DNA of 64,000 bases from Sphingomonas kyeonggiensis (GTDB taxonomy: Bacteria > Pseudomonadota > Alphaproteobacteria > Sphingomonadales > Sphingomonadaceae), in NCBI RefSeq assembly GCF_030812785.1, contig NZ_JAUSTJ010000003.1:186001-250000 (forward strand), written 5' to 3'. Both the position numbers and the translations under genes were made by a program. Below the pieces are notes generated by a model. It ran no database searches. It was not told the origin of the DNA and worked only from the letters and a program-made list of their open reading frames with translations. Below are positions 8,454-16,553 of this stretch, in pieces (position 1 is the first letter of the stretch; each line of letters begins with the position of its first letter).

Positions 8454-9896
8454 ATGCGGGTTCTGCTCGGATTGGTGCTGCTGCTGGCGACGCCGGCAAT
8501 GGCGCAGGACAGGCTTTCCCTCGCTCCCGGAACCGAGACCGCCTCGGACGGCAGCACCGTCCGCTACGAAGCCGGCGCGATCGAGGTGCCCGAGAACCGC
8601 ACCAAGCCCGACAGCCGCAAGATCAGGGTCGGCGTGCTGCGCATCAAGGCGGCGAAGGACATCGGCCAGCCGCCGATCTTCCTGCTCGTCGGCGGCCCCG
8701 GCGTCACCCTGCTCGACACGCTGGGCGATCCCAGCCCGCTCGCGAAGCGCCGGCTGCGCATGTGGCTCGACCATGCCGAGACCAACGACCTGGTGATCGT
8801 CGAGCAGCGTGGGTACACGCTGCGCGGCGACATGCTCGAGCTGCGCTATCCCGCGGCCCTGCTCGACCGGCCCAGCCGCATCGAGGACGATATCGCGGTG
8901 ACCCGCAAGCTGGCCGAAGGCGCAGCGGCGGCCAATCCGGGGCACGACCTGACCGGCTACACCATCGCCGAATGCGCTGACGATGTGGACTCGGTGCGCC
9001 GCGCCTTGGGCTATCCGCGGATCAGCCTCACCGCCGCGAGCTTCGGCTCGCAATGGGCCTTTGCCGTGCTGAAGCGCCATCCGGGCACCGTCGCGCGGGG
9101 ACTGATCTCGTTGGTCGAGCCGCTCGCCAACGGCTACGACATGCCTGCCCAGGTCTTTGCGGTGATGCAGCGCGTCGCCTTCGAGGCGGAGCAGGGCCCG
9201 GCGCTCCGGCCCTTCATCCCGCAAGGCGGGCTGATCGCGGCGGCGCGAACCGTGCGCGACCGCTTCGCCAAGGGCCCGGTGACCGTCGAGGTGCCCGGCA
9301 CCGGCAAGGTCGTGCTCGGGCTCGGCGACTTCCAGCGCGCGCTGCTCAGCCATGTCACCGATGCGAGCCGCTGGCCGGCCTTCGTGATCGATGCCTATAA
9401 CGGCCGCTACCAGGCTTGGGCGGCGGAGGAAGTGGAAAGCCGCAAGGCGAGCACCGCCTCGCTGATCGGCCCGCTGATCGATACCGCCACCGGAGTCACC
9501 GCCGCGCGCTGGGCGCAGATCCAGACCGATCCCGCGCTCGACATGCTCGGCCCGTGGAACTTCGCCGCCTATGCCGCCACTGCCGATCTCTGGCCCACCG
9601 CCGATCTGGGCGACGCCTTCCGCCTGCCGGTGCGCGACGAGACGCCGATCCTGTTCGTCCAGGGCGATTGGGACGCCAATACCCCGGTCGAGAATCTCGT
9701 CGACGTGCTGCCCTGGTTCCCCAATGCCCGCGCGCTGATCGTCCATCGCGGCCAGCACAATGGCCGGCTGCTGCGCGATCGTCCCGATCTCGATGCGGCG
9801 ACGATGCGCTTCCTGCGCGACGGGACGATGCCGGCGCTGCCGGGCCGGGTCGATGCCGCGCCGGTCAAGTTCGCGCTGCCGGCCTCCACCGGCTGA
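8454..9896 (+). CDS. Secreted alpha/beta hydrolase (proline iminopeptidase/TAP-like)
   Basis: Periplasmic serine hydrolase of 480 residues with a signal peptide ending near AMA|QD. The oxyanion-type loop reads LLVGGPG, the nucleophile elbow reads LTAASFGSQWA, and the acid and histidine lie in GDWDANTP and RGQHNG, the layout of the tripeptidyl aminopeptidase / proline iminopeptidase group. The usual first glycine of GxSxG is alanine here. A strong GAGGGAGG stands just before the chosen ATG. The substrate is unknown, probably a small peptide or ester. Its 3' end overlaps the convergent membrane-protein gene by 32 bases. Confidence 0.82.
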   Translation: MRVLLGLVLLLATPAMAQDRLSLAPGTETASDGSTVRYEAGAIEVPENRTKPDSRKIRVGVLRIKAAKDIGQPPIFLLVGGPGVTLLDTLGDPSPLAKRRLRMWLDHAETNDLVIVEQRGYTLRGDMLELRYPAALLDRPSRIEDDIAVTRKLAEGAAAANPGHDLTGYTIAECADDVDSVRRALGYPRISLTAASFGSQWAFAVLKRHPGTVARGLISLVEPLANGYDMPAQVFAVMQRVAFEAEQGPALRPFIPQGGLIAAARTVRDRFAKGPVTVEVPGTGKVVLGLGDFQRALLSHVTDASRWPAFVIDAYNGRYQAWAAEEVESRKASTASLIGPLIDTATGVTAARWAQIQTDPALDMLGPWNFAAYAATADLWPTADLGDAFRLPVRDETPILFVQGDWDANTPVENLVDVLPWFPNARALIVHRGQHNGRLLRDRPDLDAATMRFLRDGTMPALPGRVDAAPVKFALPASTG

Positions 9897-10485
9897 ACCA
9901 GCGCGCGATCAGCAGGGCGGCGAGCGGGAAGACGATCGCATAGCCGAGGACGCCGATCATCCGCAGGGCCATCACCCCGGTGATCGGCCCCAGCCAGCCG
10001 AGCAACGCCAGCCCGCCGCTGGCGATCAGCAGCAGCCGGATCGTCCGTTCGTCCCCCGCGCCACGGAACGCAGGCGCCATCAGCAGCACGGCGACGGCGA
10101 AGAACCCGTCCCAGGCGATGATGTCGAGCGCATAGGGTAGCGAGGGCCAGGCGAACGAATCCTCCACCCCCAGCATCAGGATCGACAGGTGCACCACGCT
10201 GGTCAGCGCCAGCGCGGCGGCCATGAAGGGAAGCGCCAGCCGCGTGAATCGCGGCCCCTGTCCGGTGCCGCGCACCGCCGCGGCCAGCCCGAGCAGGAAC
10301 GGCACGAGCAGCAGGATCAGCACTTCCATCATGCCGAACCAGGGCTGGCCGATGGGCGCGCCGGACACGGGCAGGGCGATCAGCCCGATCGCCATTACCA
10401 GCGCGTAGAGCAGGCCCAGCCCGGCCACCCCATATCCGGAGATCATGCCCATCAGGCGGAGGATTCGCGCGGGGGATCGCTGCAT
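9865..10485 (-). CDS. Multi-pass membrane protein of unknown function
   Basis: A 206-residue, very hydrophobic protein with about six predicted transmembrane helices (near residues 17-38, 51-70, 87-106, 120-140, 150-168 and 172-195) and a short basic N-terminus. I do not recognise the family. It is convergent with the hydrolase gene and overlaps its end by 32 bases. No partner gene lies next to it on the same strand. Confidence 0.6.
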   Translation of the reverse strand: MQRSPARILRLMGMISGYGVAGLGLLYALVMAIGLIALPVSGAPIGQPWFGMMEVLILLLVPFLLGLAAAVRGTGQGPRFTRLALPFMAAALALTSVVHLSILMLGVEDSFAWPSLPYALDIIAWDGFFAVAVLLMAPAFRGAGDERTIRLLLIASGGLALLGWLGPITGVMALRMIGVLGYAIVFPLAALLIARWFSRWRPAART

Positions 10486-10610
10486 GGCGCCATCTCACCC
10501 GCACGCCGCCGCAAGCGCAAGCCGAACCGTCGCGCGGGGGCGCTCGGGTTCATTCGAAGTTCAGCCTTGAAACCATTGCTCTGTCGAAACGAAGTCGCAG
10601 GGAGGGCGAT

Positions 10611-11930
10611 ATGCGGGGTGGTTTCTGGAGTGCGGCGGCGCTGGTCTGTGCTCTGTCGACAGTGGCGCAGGCGCAGGATCAGGTCGCGGGACGCTGGATC
10701 GTCACCGTCGATTATTTCGGCACGCCAACCTATTGGACGCTCGATCTCAAGCAGGATGGCAGTCAGATCAGCGGCGACCTGACCGGCGACGTGCTGACCG
10801 GCACGGTCAAGGGCAGCGAGATCCGCTTCCTGGCAAAGGACAATTCCGGCGGCTCGGAGGACGTGACCGCCCGGCTGGTCAAGGGTCGGATCACCGGCGA
10901 GATGCTACTGGTGGACGGCAGCGCGCCGGCGGGCGGGCCGCACCGCCTGGCCTTCACTGCCGAGCGTCCGCCCCAGCCGAGCGGCGCCGCGCCCCGGCGG
11001 CATGAGTTCGTGCCGACACGCTATTATCGCCAATTCTCGCCGTTCAACCCGCCGGCGCTGCACGTGAACCCCGGCGACACGATCCATACGACGACGATCG
11101 ATGCGGCCGGCATCGACTGGCAGGGCATCCGCCGCGCTGCGCCCGGCAATCCGCAGACCGGTCCCTTCTATGTCGACGGCGCGATGCCCGGCGATACGCT
11201 GGTCGTCCGCATCCGCAAGCTCCGCCTCAACCGCGACACGGCGATCAGCTCCAGCGGCATGACCGAGCGCGGGCAGGACGCGCGCACTGCGGTGCGCATG
11301 GCGGGGGCGGGCAAGCCGGTCACCTGGCGGCTCGATCGCGAGAAGGGTGTCGCCACGCCCGACGCGCCGAGCGATGCGCTCCGGGGCTTCGAGGTGCCGG
11401 TCAAGCCGATGCTCGGCGGCATCGGCGTGGCGGTCAATCCGCGCGGCGCCGCGCCCGGATCGGGCGATGTCGGCAGCTTTGGCGGCAACATGGATTTCAA
11501 CGAGATGGGCGAGGGGACCACCGTCTACCTTCCCGTCGCGGTGCCGGGCGCCTTGCTCTATTTCGGCGATGCCCATGCCTTGCAGGGCGACGGCGAGACC
11601 ACCGGCGACGCGCTCGAGACCTCGATGGACGTCGAGGTCGAGGTCGATCTGATCCGCGGCAAGAGCGCCGGCCGGGTCCGCATCGAGACGCCGACGCATC
11701 TCGTCGCGATCGGCATGGAGGGCTCGCTCGACGCCTCGTTCCGCGCCGCCTCGTCGAGCATGTTCGCCTGGCTGGCGGCGGACTATGGTCTGACCCCGGC
11801 CGACATCGCCCAGATCTACGGCACTATCGCCGAATATCGGGTGAGCGCGGTGCCGGGCGCCGCCGCGGGCATGGTCCTCAAGATCCCCAAGGCCCGCCTC
11901 GTGACGCTGCCGGGGGTGAGGAAGCCGTGA
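10611..11930 (+). CDS. Secreted acetamidase/formamidase-family protein
   Basis: The 439-residue product has a signal peptide (residues 1-21, ending VAQA|QD), then a lipocalin-like beta segment of about 100 residues (WTLDLKQDGSQISGDL), then an acetamidase/formamidase (FmdA/AmdA) domain. Family features include HVNPGDTIHTTTIDAAGIDW, GPFYVDGAMPGDTLVVRI, GGNMDFNEMGEGTTVYLPV and ALQGDGETTG. This family hydrolyses short amides to ammonia and acid; a periplasmic location and the N-terminal extra domain are unusual. The gene has a strong ribosome site, GGGAGGGCGAT. Confidence 0.85.
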   Translation: MRGGFWSAAALVCALSTVAQAQDQVAGRWIVTVDYFGTPTYWTLDLKQDGSQISGDLTGDVLTGTVKGSEIRFLAKDNSGGSEDVTARLVKGRITGEMLLVDGSAPAGGPHRLAFTAERPPQPSGAAPRRHEFVPTRYYRQFSPFNPPALHVNPGDTIHTTTIDAAGIDWQGIRRAAPGNPQTGPFYVDGAMPGDTLVVRIRKLRLNRDTAISSSGMTERGQDARTAVRMAGAGKPVTWRLDREKGVATPDAPSDALRGFEVPVKPMLGGIGVAVNPRGAAPGSGDVGSFGGNMDFNEMGEGTTVYLPVAVPGALLYFGDAHALQGDGETTGDALETSMDVEVEVDLIRGKSAGRVRIETPTHLVAIGMEGSLDASFRAASSSMFAWLAADYGLTPADIAQIYGTIAEYRVSAVPGAAAGMVLKIPKARLVTLPGVRKP

Positions 11931-11980
11931 GGTCGTTTCGATGCTCGAAGGGGTGGGGACTCCTATCCCATAGAGAACTG

Positions 11981-12087
11981 CGTCACCCCGGCCTTGTGCC
12001 GGGGTCCACAGTGCCGCACTGGATGCCCTGGAACCTAGAGTTCAACCCTCACCGTGCGGTGGACCCCGGCACAAGGCCGGGGTGACG
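11981..12087. repeat. REP-like inverted repeat, family B
   Basis: Two 28-bp perfect inverted arms (core ACCCCGGCCTTGTGCCGGGG) flank about 51 bases. The element lies between the convergent acetamidase-like and ychF genes, where it could also end transcription from both sides. Confidence 0.9.
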
Positions 12088-12137
12088 GGGGAATTCCGGG
12101 CAATGCCGGGCTTCTCCCCTCCGGTTCGGCTTCGACC

Positions 12138-13235
12138 TCAGCTATGCAGGAAGTGCATCACATCGCCGTCCTTGACGATGTACGCCTTGCCTTCCGCGCG
12201 CAGCTTGCCGGCCTCGCGCGCCTTGGCTTCCCCGCCCAGCGCGACGAAATCGTCATAGGCGATCGTCTCGGCGCGGATGAAGCCCTTCTCGAAGTCGCTG
12301 TGGATCACGCCCGCCGCGTTCGGCGCGGTGGCGCCCTGGTCGACGGTCCAGGCACGCGCTTCCTTCGGGCCGACGGTGAAGAAGGTCAGCAGATGGAGCA
12401 GCTTGTAGCCGGCGCGGATCACGCGGGCGAGGCCGGTCTCCTCCAGCCCCAGCTCGCCCAGGAACTCGCCGCGGTCCTCGACCGGCATCGTCGCGATCTC
12501 GGCCTCGATCGCGGCGGAGACGACGACTGCCTCGGCACCCTCGGCCTTCGCCTTGGCGAACACCTTGGCCGACAGGTCGTTGCCGTTCGCCGCGTCTTCC
12601 TCGTTGACGTTGCACACGTACAGGACCGGCTTGCCGGTGAGCAGCTGCGCCTGGGCGAAGGCGCGCGCCTCGTCCGGGTCCTTCGGCTCGGTCAGCCGCG
12701 CCGGCTTGCCGTCGCGCAGCAGGTCGAGCGCCTGGCCGAGCACGCTGGCCGCGACCTTGGAGTCCTTGTCGCCCTGCGCCGCCTTCTTCTGCAGGTTGGG
12801 CACGCGCTTCTCGAGGCTCTCCAGGTCGGCGAGCATCAGCTCGGTCTCGACGGTCTCGGCATCGGCGATCGGGTCGACCTTGTTGTCGACATGCTGGATG
12901 TCGTCATTCTCGAAGCAGCGCAGCACATGGACGATCGCGTCCACCTCGCGGATGTTGCCGAGGAACTGGTTGCCCAGTCCTTCGCCCTTGCTCGCGCCGC
13001 GCACCAGCCCGGCGATGTCGACGAAGCCGAGCTGCGTCTCGATGATCTTCGCGGAGCCGGCGATCTCGGCCAGCTTGTTCAGCCGCGGATCCGGCACCGC
13101 GACATTGCCGACGTTCGGCTCGATCGTGCAGAACGGATAGTTCGCCGCCTGCGCCGCCGCCGTCTCGGTCAGTGCGTTGAAGAGCGTGGACTTGCCGACG
13201 TTCGGAAGCCCGACGATGCCGCAGCGGAAACCCAT
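12138..13235 (-). CDS. ychF: Redox-regulated ATPase/GTPase YchF (Obg-like ATPase)
   Basis: Ribosome-associated P-loop NTPase of the OLA1/YchF subfamily, which prefers ATP. The 365-residue form starting MGFRCGIVG has the P-loop GLPNVGKST, switch region GFVDIAGLVRGASKGEG, the long coiled-coil insertion (residues about 130-200) and the C-terminal TGS domain ending in GDVMHFLHS. Family length is about 363-366, which selects this start over far-upstream ones. It is monocistronic here. Confidence 0.96.
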   Translation of the reverse strand: MGFRCGIVGLPNVGKSTLFNALTETAAAQAANYPFCTIEPNVGNVAVPDPRLNKLAEIAGSAKIIETQLGFVDIAGLVRGASKGEGLGNQFLGNIREVDAIVHVLRCFENDDIQHVDNKVDPIADAETVETELMLADLESLEKRVPNLQKKAAQGDKDSKVAASVLGQALDLLRDGKPARLTEPKDPDEARAFAQAQLLTGKPVLYVCNVNEEDAANGNDLSAKVFAKAKAEGAEAVVVSAAIEAEIATMPVEDRGEFLGELGLEETGLARVIRAGYKLLHLLTFFTVGPKEARAWTVDQGATAPNAAGVIHSDFEKGFIRAETIAYDDFVALGGEAKAREAGKLRAEGKAYIVKDGDVMHFLHS

Positions 13236-13359
13236 GTGAAGCCTGTTCCAATGTTCTGGGGAAAGGCGCCCCGATAGAGCGAAAGCGCCGCTTTTGCCAG
13301 CGCGTTGACTTGGGGGCCGCGCATGGCACAGTGACGCCATAAAAGAGGGGACGAACCAT

Positions 13360-13935
13360 ATGATCCGTTTCGGTTGTTTCGCCGCGGCCGGCGTCGTGCT
13401 CGCGCTTGGCCTGTCGGCCTGCGACGACAGCGCGGCCAACCAGAAGGCGAATGCGGAAGCCGCTACCCGCGCCGCCGGTGCCGAAAAGGCCCAGAAGCTG
13501 AAGGAAGGCGTCGAGCACAGCTTCGACTGCCTCTCGGCACTGCGCTGGCAAAAGGCGGGGATCGCCGCCGCCGGGGCGGGCGACACCAAGGTCTATGAGG
13601 CCTATTATCGCGAGAAGCTGGAGGCCGCGCTCGGCGACCAGACGCTCCCGGCCGGCGACGACGGCGCCCCGGCGCTGTCCAAGGCGACGATCCAGGACTA
13701 TGCCGACTGGGCCTATCCCAGGACGGTCGAGGCCAAGTTCCGCGCCGGCAAGGACAGCAATGGCGACGGCACGGTCTCGCCGGCCGAGCGCAGCGGCCGC
13801 GGGCTCAACACCGTGGCCCAGTGCGTCCAGTTCGTCGCCGAAATGGGCAAGGGCCCGCTTGCCGGCAAGGACAAGGTGGCCCGCATGTTCCGCATCGAGG
13901 CGCTGCGCAAGTCGCTGAAGGACAAGGACGCCTGA
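13360..13935 (+). CDS. Putative lipoprotein with EF-hand-like loop
   Basis: The 191-residue protein has a lipoprotein signal (lipobox LSAC, Cys21). An Ala/Lys-rich helix follows to about residue 50, then a region of unknown fold. Residues near 130-142 read KDSNGDGTVSPAE, which resembles an EF-hand calcium loop (D-x-N-x-D-x-T, then E). I do not recognise the family. The ribosome site GAGGGG lies 9 bases before the ATG. Confidence 0.6.
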   Translation: MIRFGCFAAAGVVLALGLSACDDSAANQKANAEAATRAAGAEKAQKLKEGVEHSFDCLSALRWQKAGIAAAGAGDTKVYEAYYREKLEAALGDQTLPAGDDGAPALSKATIQDYADWAYPRTVEAKFRAGKDSNGDGTVSPAERSGRGLNTVAQCVQFVAEMGKGPLAGKDKVARMFRIEALRKSLKDKDA

Positions 13936-14164
13936 GCCTTTCGCCACGCCTGAAACCGCGGGCGGTTGCGGGATGGCGCCGGCGGCTCCGTCCCCGAGAG
14001 GGAAGAAGGCGGAAGTTGCGACACGCGGTTTCGCCTTCTAAGGCCCTCAAAACGCCGTATTGCGACCGGATTAGCCGGACGCGAACGGCTTGACTGGGGG
14101 CCGTTCATCTGGGGTACAGGGGCGGCAGGCCCTTTCGGTGCCCGCGTGTTTTAAGGAGCAGGGA

Positions 14165-15181
14165 ATGATTCGCCGTCACATGTTCATGAGCGCGCTTGCC
14201 GCGACGGTTGCGCTGTCGGGCTGCGGTGGCGGCAACGATTCGACCGCGACGCCGACGCCGACCGCGACGCCCACCCCGACGCCGACGCCGTCGCCCACCT
14301 ATGCGGCCTTCCCGCTGGCCGCCCCGGCCGAGTTCAACACCTATAACGCCGCGATCAGCTATACCGGCGATCCGGCGACCAGCGCGGTCACCCTCGGCCC
14401 GGTCAGCACCGAAGCGCTGACGGCTCTGGCTCGCGTCCGCCTCGCCACCGACACGGCGATCGCCACCGGCACCTATGTGATGCGCGAGAACACCGAGGAA
14501 TCGCGCTTCTGCGTGCCGACCGGCCAGACCTGCACCTCGACCTTGGTCACCGGTGCCGAGACGACCAACCCCGAGTTCATCTTCCGCACCAACGATGCGA
14601 CCACTGCGGGCAAGTTCGCCCAGGTCGAGTATCTGAACAACGTGGTGAAGGACAAGGTCACCGCCAATGCGGCGCTGGCGCTCACCCGGGTGAGCTACGC
14701 CAATTGGTGGCGCGGCGATTCGACCGCCGGCCAGAAGCGCCTCGCCTATACCGCCTGGGGCTATTCGACCGCCTATAGCGACATGCCGGCCACCGGCACC
14801 GTCAACTACAGCACGCTGACCGTCACCGGCCGCCTGGTGAGCACCGTCGGCGCCACCACCGCGATCAACAAGGTCACCGGCACCGTGACCATGGCGACCA
14901 ACTTCGCCACCGGCGCCGTCACCATGACGATGACCCTGTCGACGATCCCGACGGGCGGCGGCGCGCCGGTCGCCTATGGCACCTTCACCGCCCAAGGCGC
15001 GATCCCGGTCGGCCAGAACCAGTGGACCGGCAGCTTCACCACCGGCAGCCCGCTCACCGGCACGCTGGCCGGCGGCTTCTTCGGTTCGCAGGGTGAGCAG
15101 GTCGGCACGGTCTTCTCGGCCACCGGCAGCTTCGGCGGCGCCAACCAGAGCCTGATCGGCGTGGTCGTCGGCAAGAAGTAA
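14165..15181 (+). CDS. Putative surface lipoprotein with TbpB-like beta-barrel
   Basis: The 338-residue product has a lipobox (LSGC, Cys20), a Gly-rich stretch, and then a low-complexity Thr/Pro spacer (residues about 27-45). The rest is Thr/Gly/Ser-rich beta structure ending in GGFFGSQGEQVGTVFSATG, a signature like the C-terminal barrels of transferrin-binding-protein-B-type solute binding lipoproteins (usual form GGFYGPxAxEvGG). It is probably anchored to the outer membrane. AAGGAG precedes the ATG. A good intrinsic terminator follows the stop. Confidence 0.62.
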   Translation: MIRRHMFMSALAATVALSGCGGGNDSTATPTPTATPTPTPTPSPTYAAFPLAAPAEFNTYNAAISYTGDPATSAVTLGPVSTEALTALARVRLATDTAIATGTYVMRENTEESRFCVPTGQTCTSTLVTGAETTNPEFIFRTNDATTAGKFAQVEYLNNVVKDKVTANAALALTRVSYANWWRGDSTAGQKRLAYTAWGYSTAYSDMPATGTVNYSTLTVTGRLVSTVGATTAINKVTGTVTMATNFATGAVTMTMTLSTIPTGGGAPVAYGTFTAQGAIPVGQNQWTGSFTTGSPLTGTLAGGFFGSQGEQVGTVFSATGSFGGANQSLIGVVVGKK

Positions 15182-15207
15182 GCCGCACCACTCGAGGAAA
15201 CAGCGAA

Positions 15208-15239
15208 GGGGCTCCGGTTCGCCGGGGCCCCTTTTCTTT
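15208..15239 (+). terminator. Intrinsic terminator after the TbpB-like lipoprotein gene
   Basis: A 10-bp stem GGGGCTCCGG / CCGGGGCCCC (one G-U pair) with loop TTCG is followed by TTTTCTTT. This is the clearest rho-independent terminator in the window. About 230 bases then follow, with no gene, before the beta-helix gene. Confidence 0.9.
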
Positions 15240-15476
15240 GCGGAAAAGGGCGTCCTGTGCCGTGCCGGTGCAGCCGCTTCTGGCCGCCTGATACCGGCCG
15301 CGGGCGTTCGATGTCGGAAGTTCTGCCCTCAATATCGATGAAAAATCTAGGAAATCACGACGCCGCTATTCACCCGTGCGCCGCGCCATCCGAGTGAAGA
15401 ACCTTGAATGATGTGGCTGTCGATTGATCTGTTATGGTGATATGACGCTCCCTCTTTGGTTAAAAGGGGTTCAGCT

Positions 15477-16472
15477 ATGGCAAATATTGTGATGCGCGCC
15501 GCGTTGACGGGCGTCGCTCTTCTGGGGAGCGGTTTTCTATTTGCAGGTCAGGCGCAGGCGCAGGCGACGCGCACCTGGGTCTCGGGTGTCGGCGACGACG
15601 TCAACCCGTGCAGCCGCACCGCGCCGTGCAAGACCTTCGCCGGCGCCATCTCGAAGACCGCGGCGGGCGGCGAGATCAACTGCATCGATCCGGGCGGCTT
15701 CGGCACGGTGACGATCACCAAGTCGATCACCATCGATTGCACCGGCACGTTCGGCAGCACGCTGAATTCCGCGACCAACGGCTTCATCGTCAACGACAGC
15801 GCCACCGGCACGCCGGGCACCATCAAGGTCATCCTGCGCGGCCTGTCGGTCGATGGCGCGGGCACGACGCAGGGGCTGAACGGCATCCGCTTCATCTCGG
15901 GCGCCTCGCTGATCGTCGACAACGTCATCGTCCAGAACAACGGCAACGGATATGGCGTCTCGTTCCAGCCGAGCCGCCCGGCCAAGCTGTTCCTGACCAA
16001 TGTGACGATCACCGGCAACGGCAACGGCACCTCGGGCGGCGGGATCTTCGTCAATCCCACCGGTGCCCTGGGCACGGGGCGCGTCGTGCTGAACGACGTC
16101 AGGATCTTCAACAATGGCGGCAGCGGCCTGCAGGTCGATACCGTCGGCAACACCGCGACCGGGGGAAGCATCGTGCTGGTCAAGAACAGCGTGATCTCCT
16201 CCAATCCCATCGGCGTGCTGGTGAACACGCCCGCCGGCACCACCACTGCGGCGGTGATGATCGACAGCACGGGGATCTTCGACAACAGCAACCGCGGCAT
16301 CCTCGCCGGCGGCGCCACGGCCACCGTGCGCGTCCGCAACTCGACGATCACCGGCAACAATGCCGGCCTCCAGTCCGGTACCGGCGCGGTCATCCGCAGC
16401 TATGGCAACAACGCCCTCGACGGCAATTCGGTCGACGGCGCCTTCACGGCACCGGTGCTGCCGCAGCAGTGA
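15477..16472 (+). CDS. Secreted right-handed parallel beta-helix protein
   Basis: The 331-residue protein has a signal peptide ending near GQAQA|QATR. The mature N-terminus, TWVSGVGDDVNPCSRTAPCKTFAGAI, holds a conserved-looking Cys pair. The remainder is made of regular Asn/Gly/Val-rich coils (VTITGNGNGTSGGGIFV, VRNSTITGNNAGLQSG) typical of pectate-lyase-like beta-helices of the PbH1 type. No catalytic residues could be picked out, so it may bind or act on a polysaccharide, or be structural. AAAAGGGG precedes the chosen ATG by 7 bases. Confidence 0.72.
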   Translation: MANIVMRAALTGVALLGSGFLFAGQAQAQATRTWVSGVGDDVNPCSRTAPCKTFAGAISKTAAGGEINCIDPGGFGTVTITKSITIDCTGTFGSTLNSATNGFIVNDSATGTPGTIKVILRGLSVDGAGTTQGLNGIRFISGASLIVDNVIVQNNGNGYGVSFQPSRPAKLFLTNVTITGNGNGTSGGGIFVNPTGALGTGRVVLNDVRIFNNGGSGLQVDTVGNTATGGSIVLVKNSVISSNPIGVLVNTPAGTTTAAVMIDSTGIFDNSNRGILAGGATATVRVRNSTITGNNAGLQSGTGAVIRSYGNNALDGNSVDGAFTAPVLPQQ

Positions 16473-16481
16473 TGGTATGCG

Positions 16482-16543
16482 GCGGGTGGGGCCTGGGGCT
16501 CCACCCGCTCACCGGCGGCGCGGGCCGATGCAAAGCGGCCCGC
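16482..16543. terminator. Two stem-loops between convergent genes
   Basis: Stem GCGGGTGG/CCACCCGC (16482-16508) is followed by stem GCGGGCC/GGCCCGC (16520-16543). They lie between the stops of the beta-helix gene and the RTX gene. There is no run of T, so they are terminator candidates rather than canonical ones. Confidence 0.5.
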
Positions 16544-16553
16544 ACCTCTGGCC

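Noticed and set aside
14248..14300. Simple repeats of ACGCCGACGCC inside the TbpB-like lipoprotein gene
   Set aside because: They encode the Thr/Pro linker after the lipobox and stay in frame; this is a coding low-complexity spacer, not a separate repeat element.
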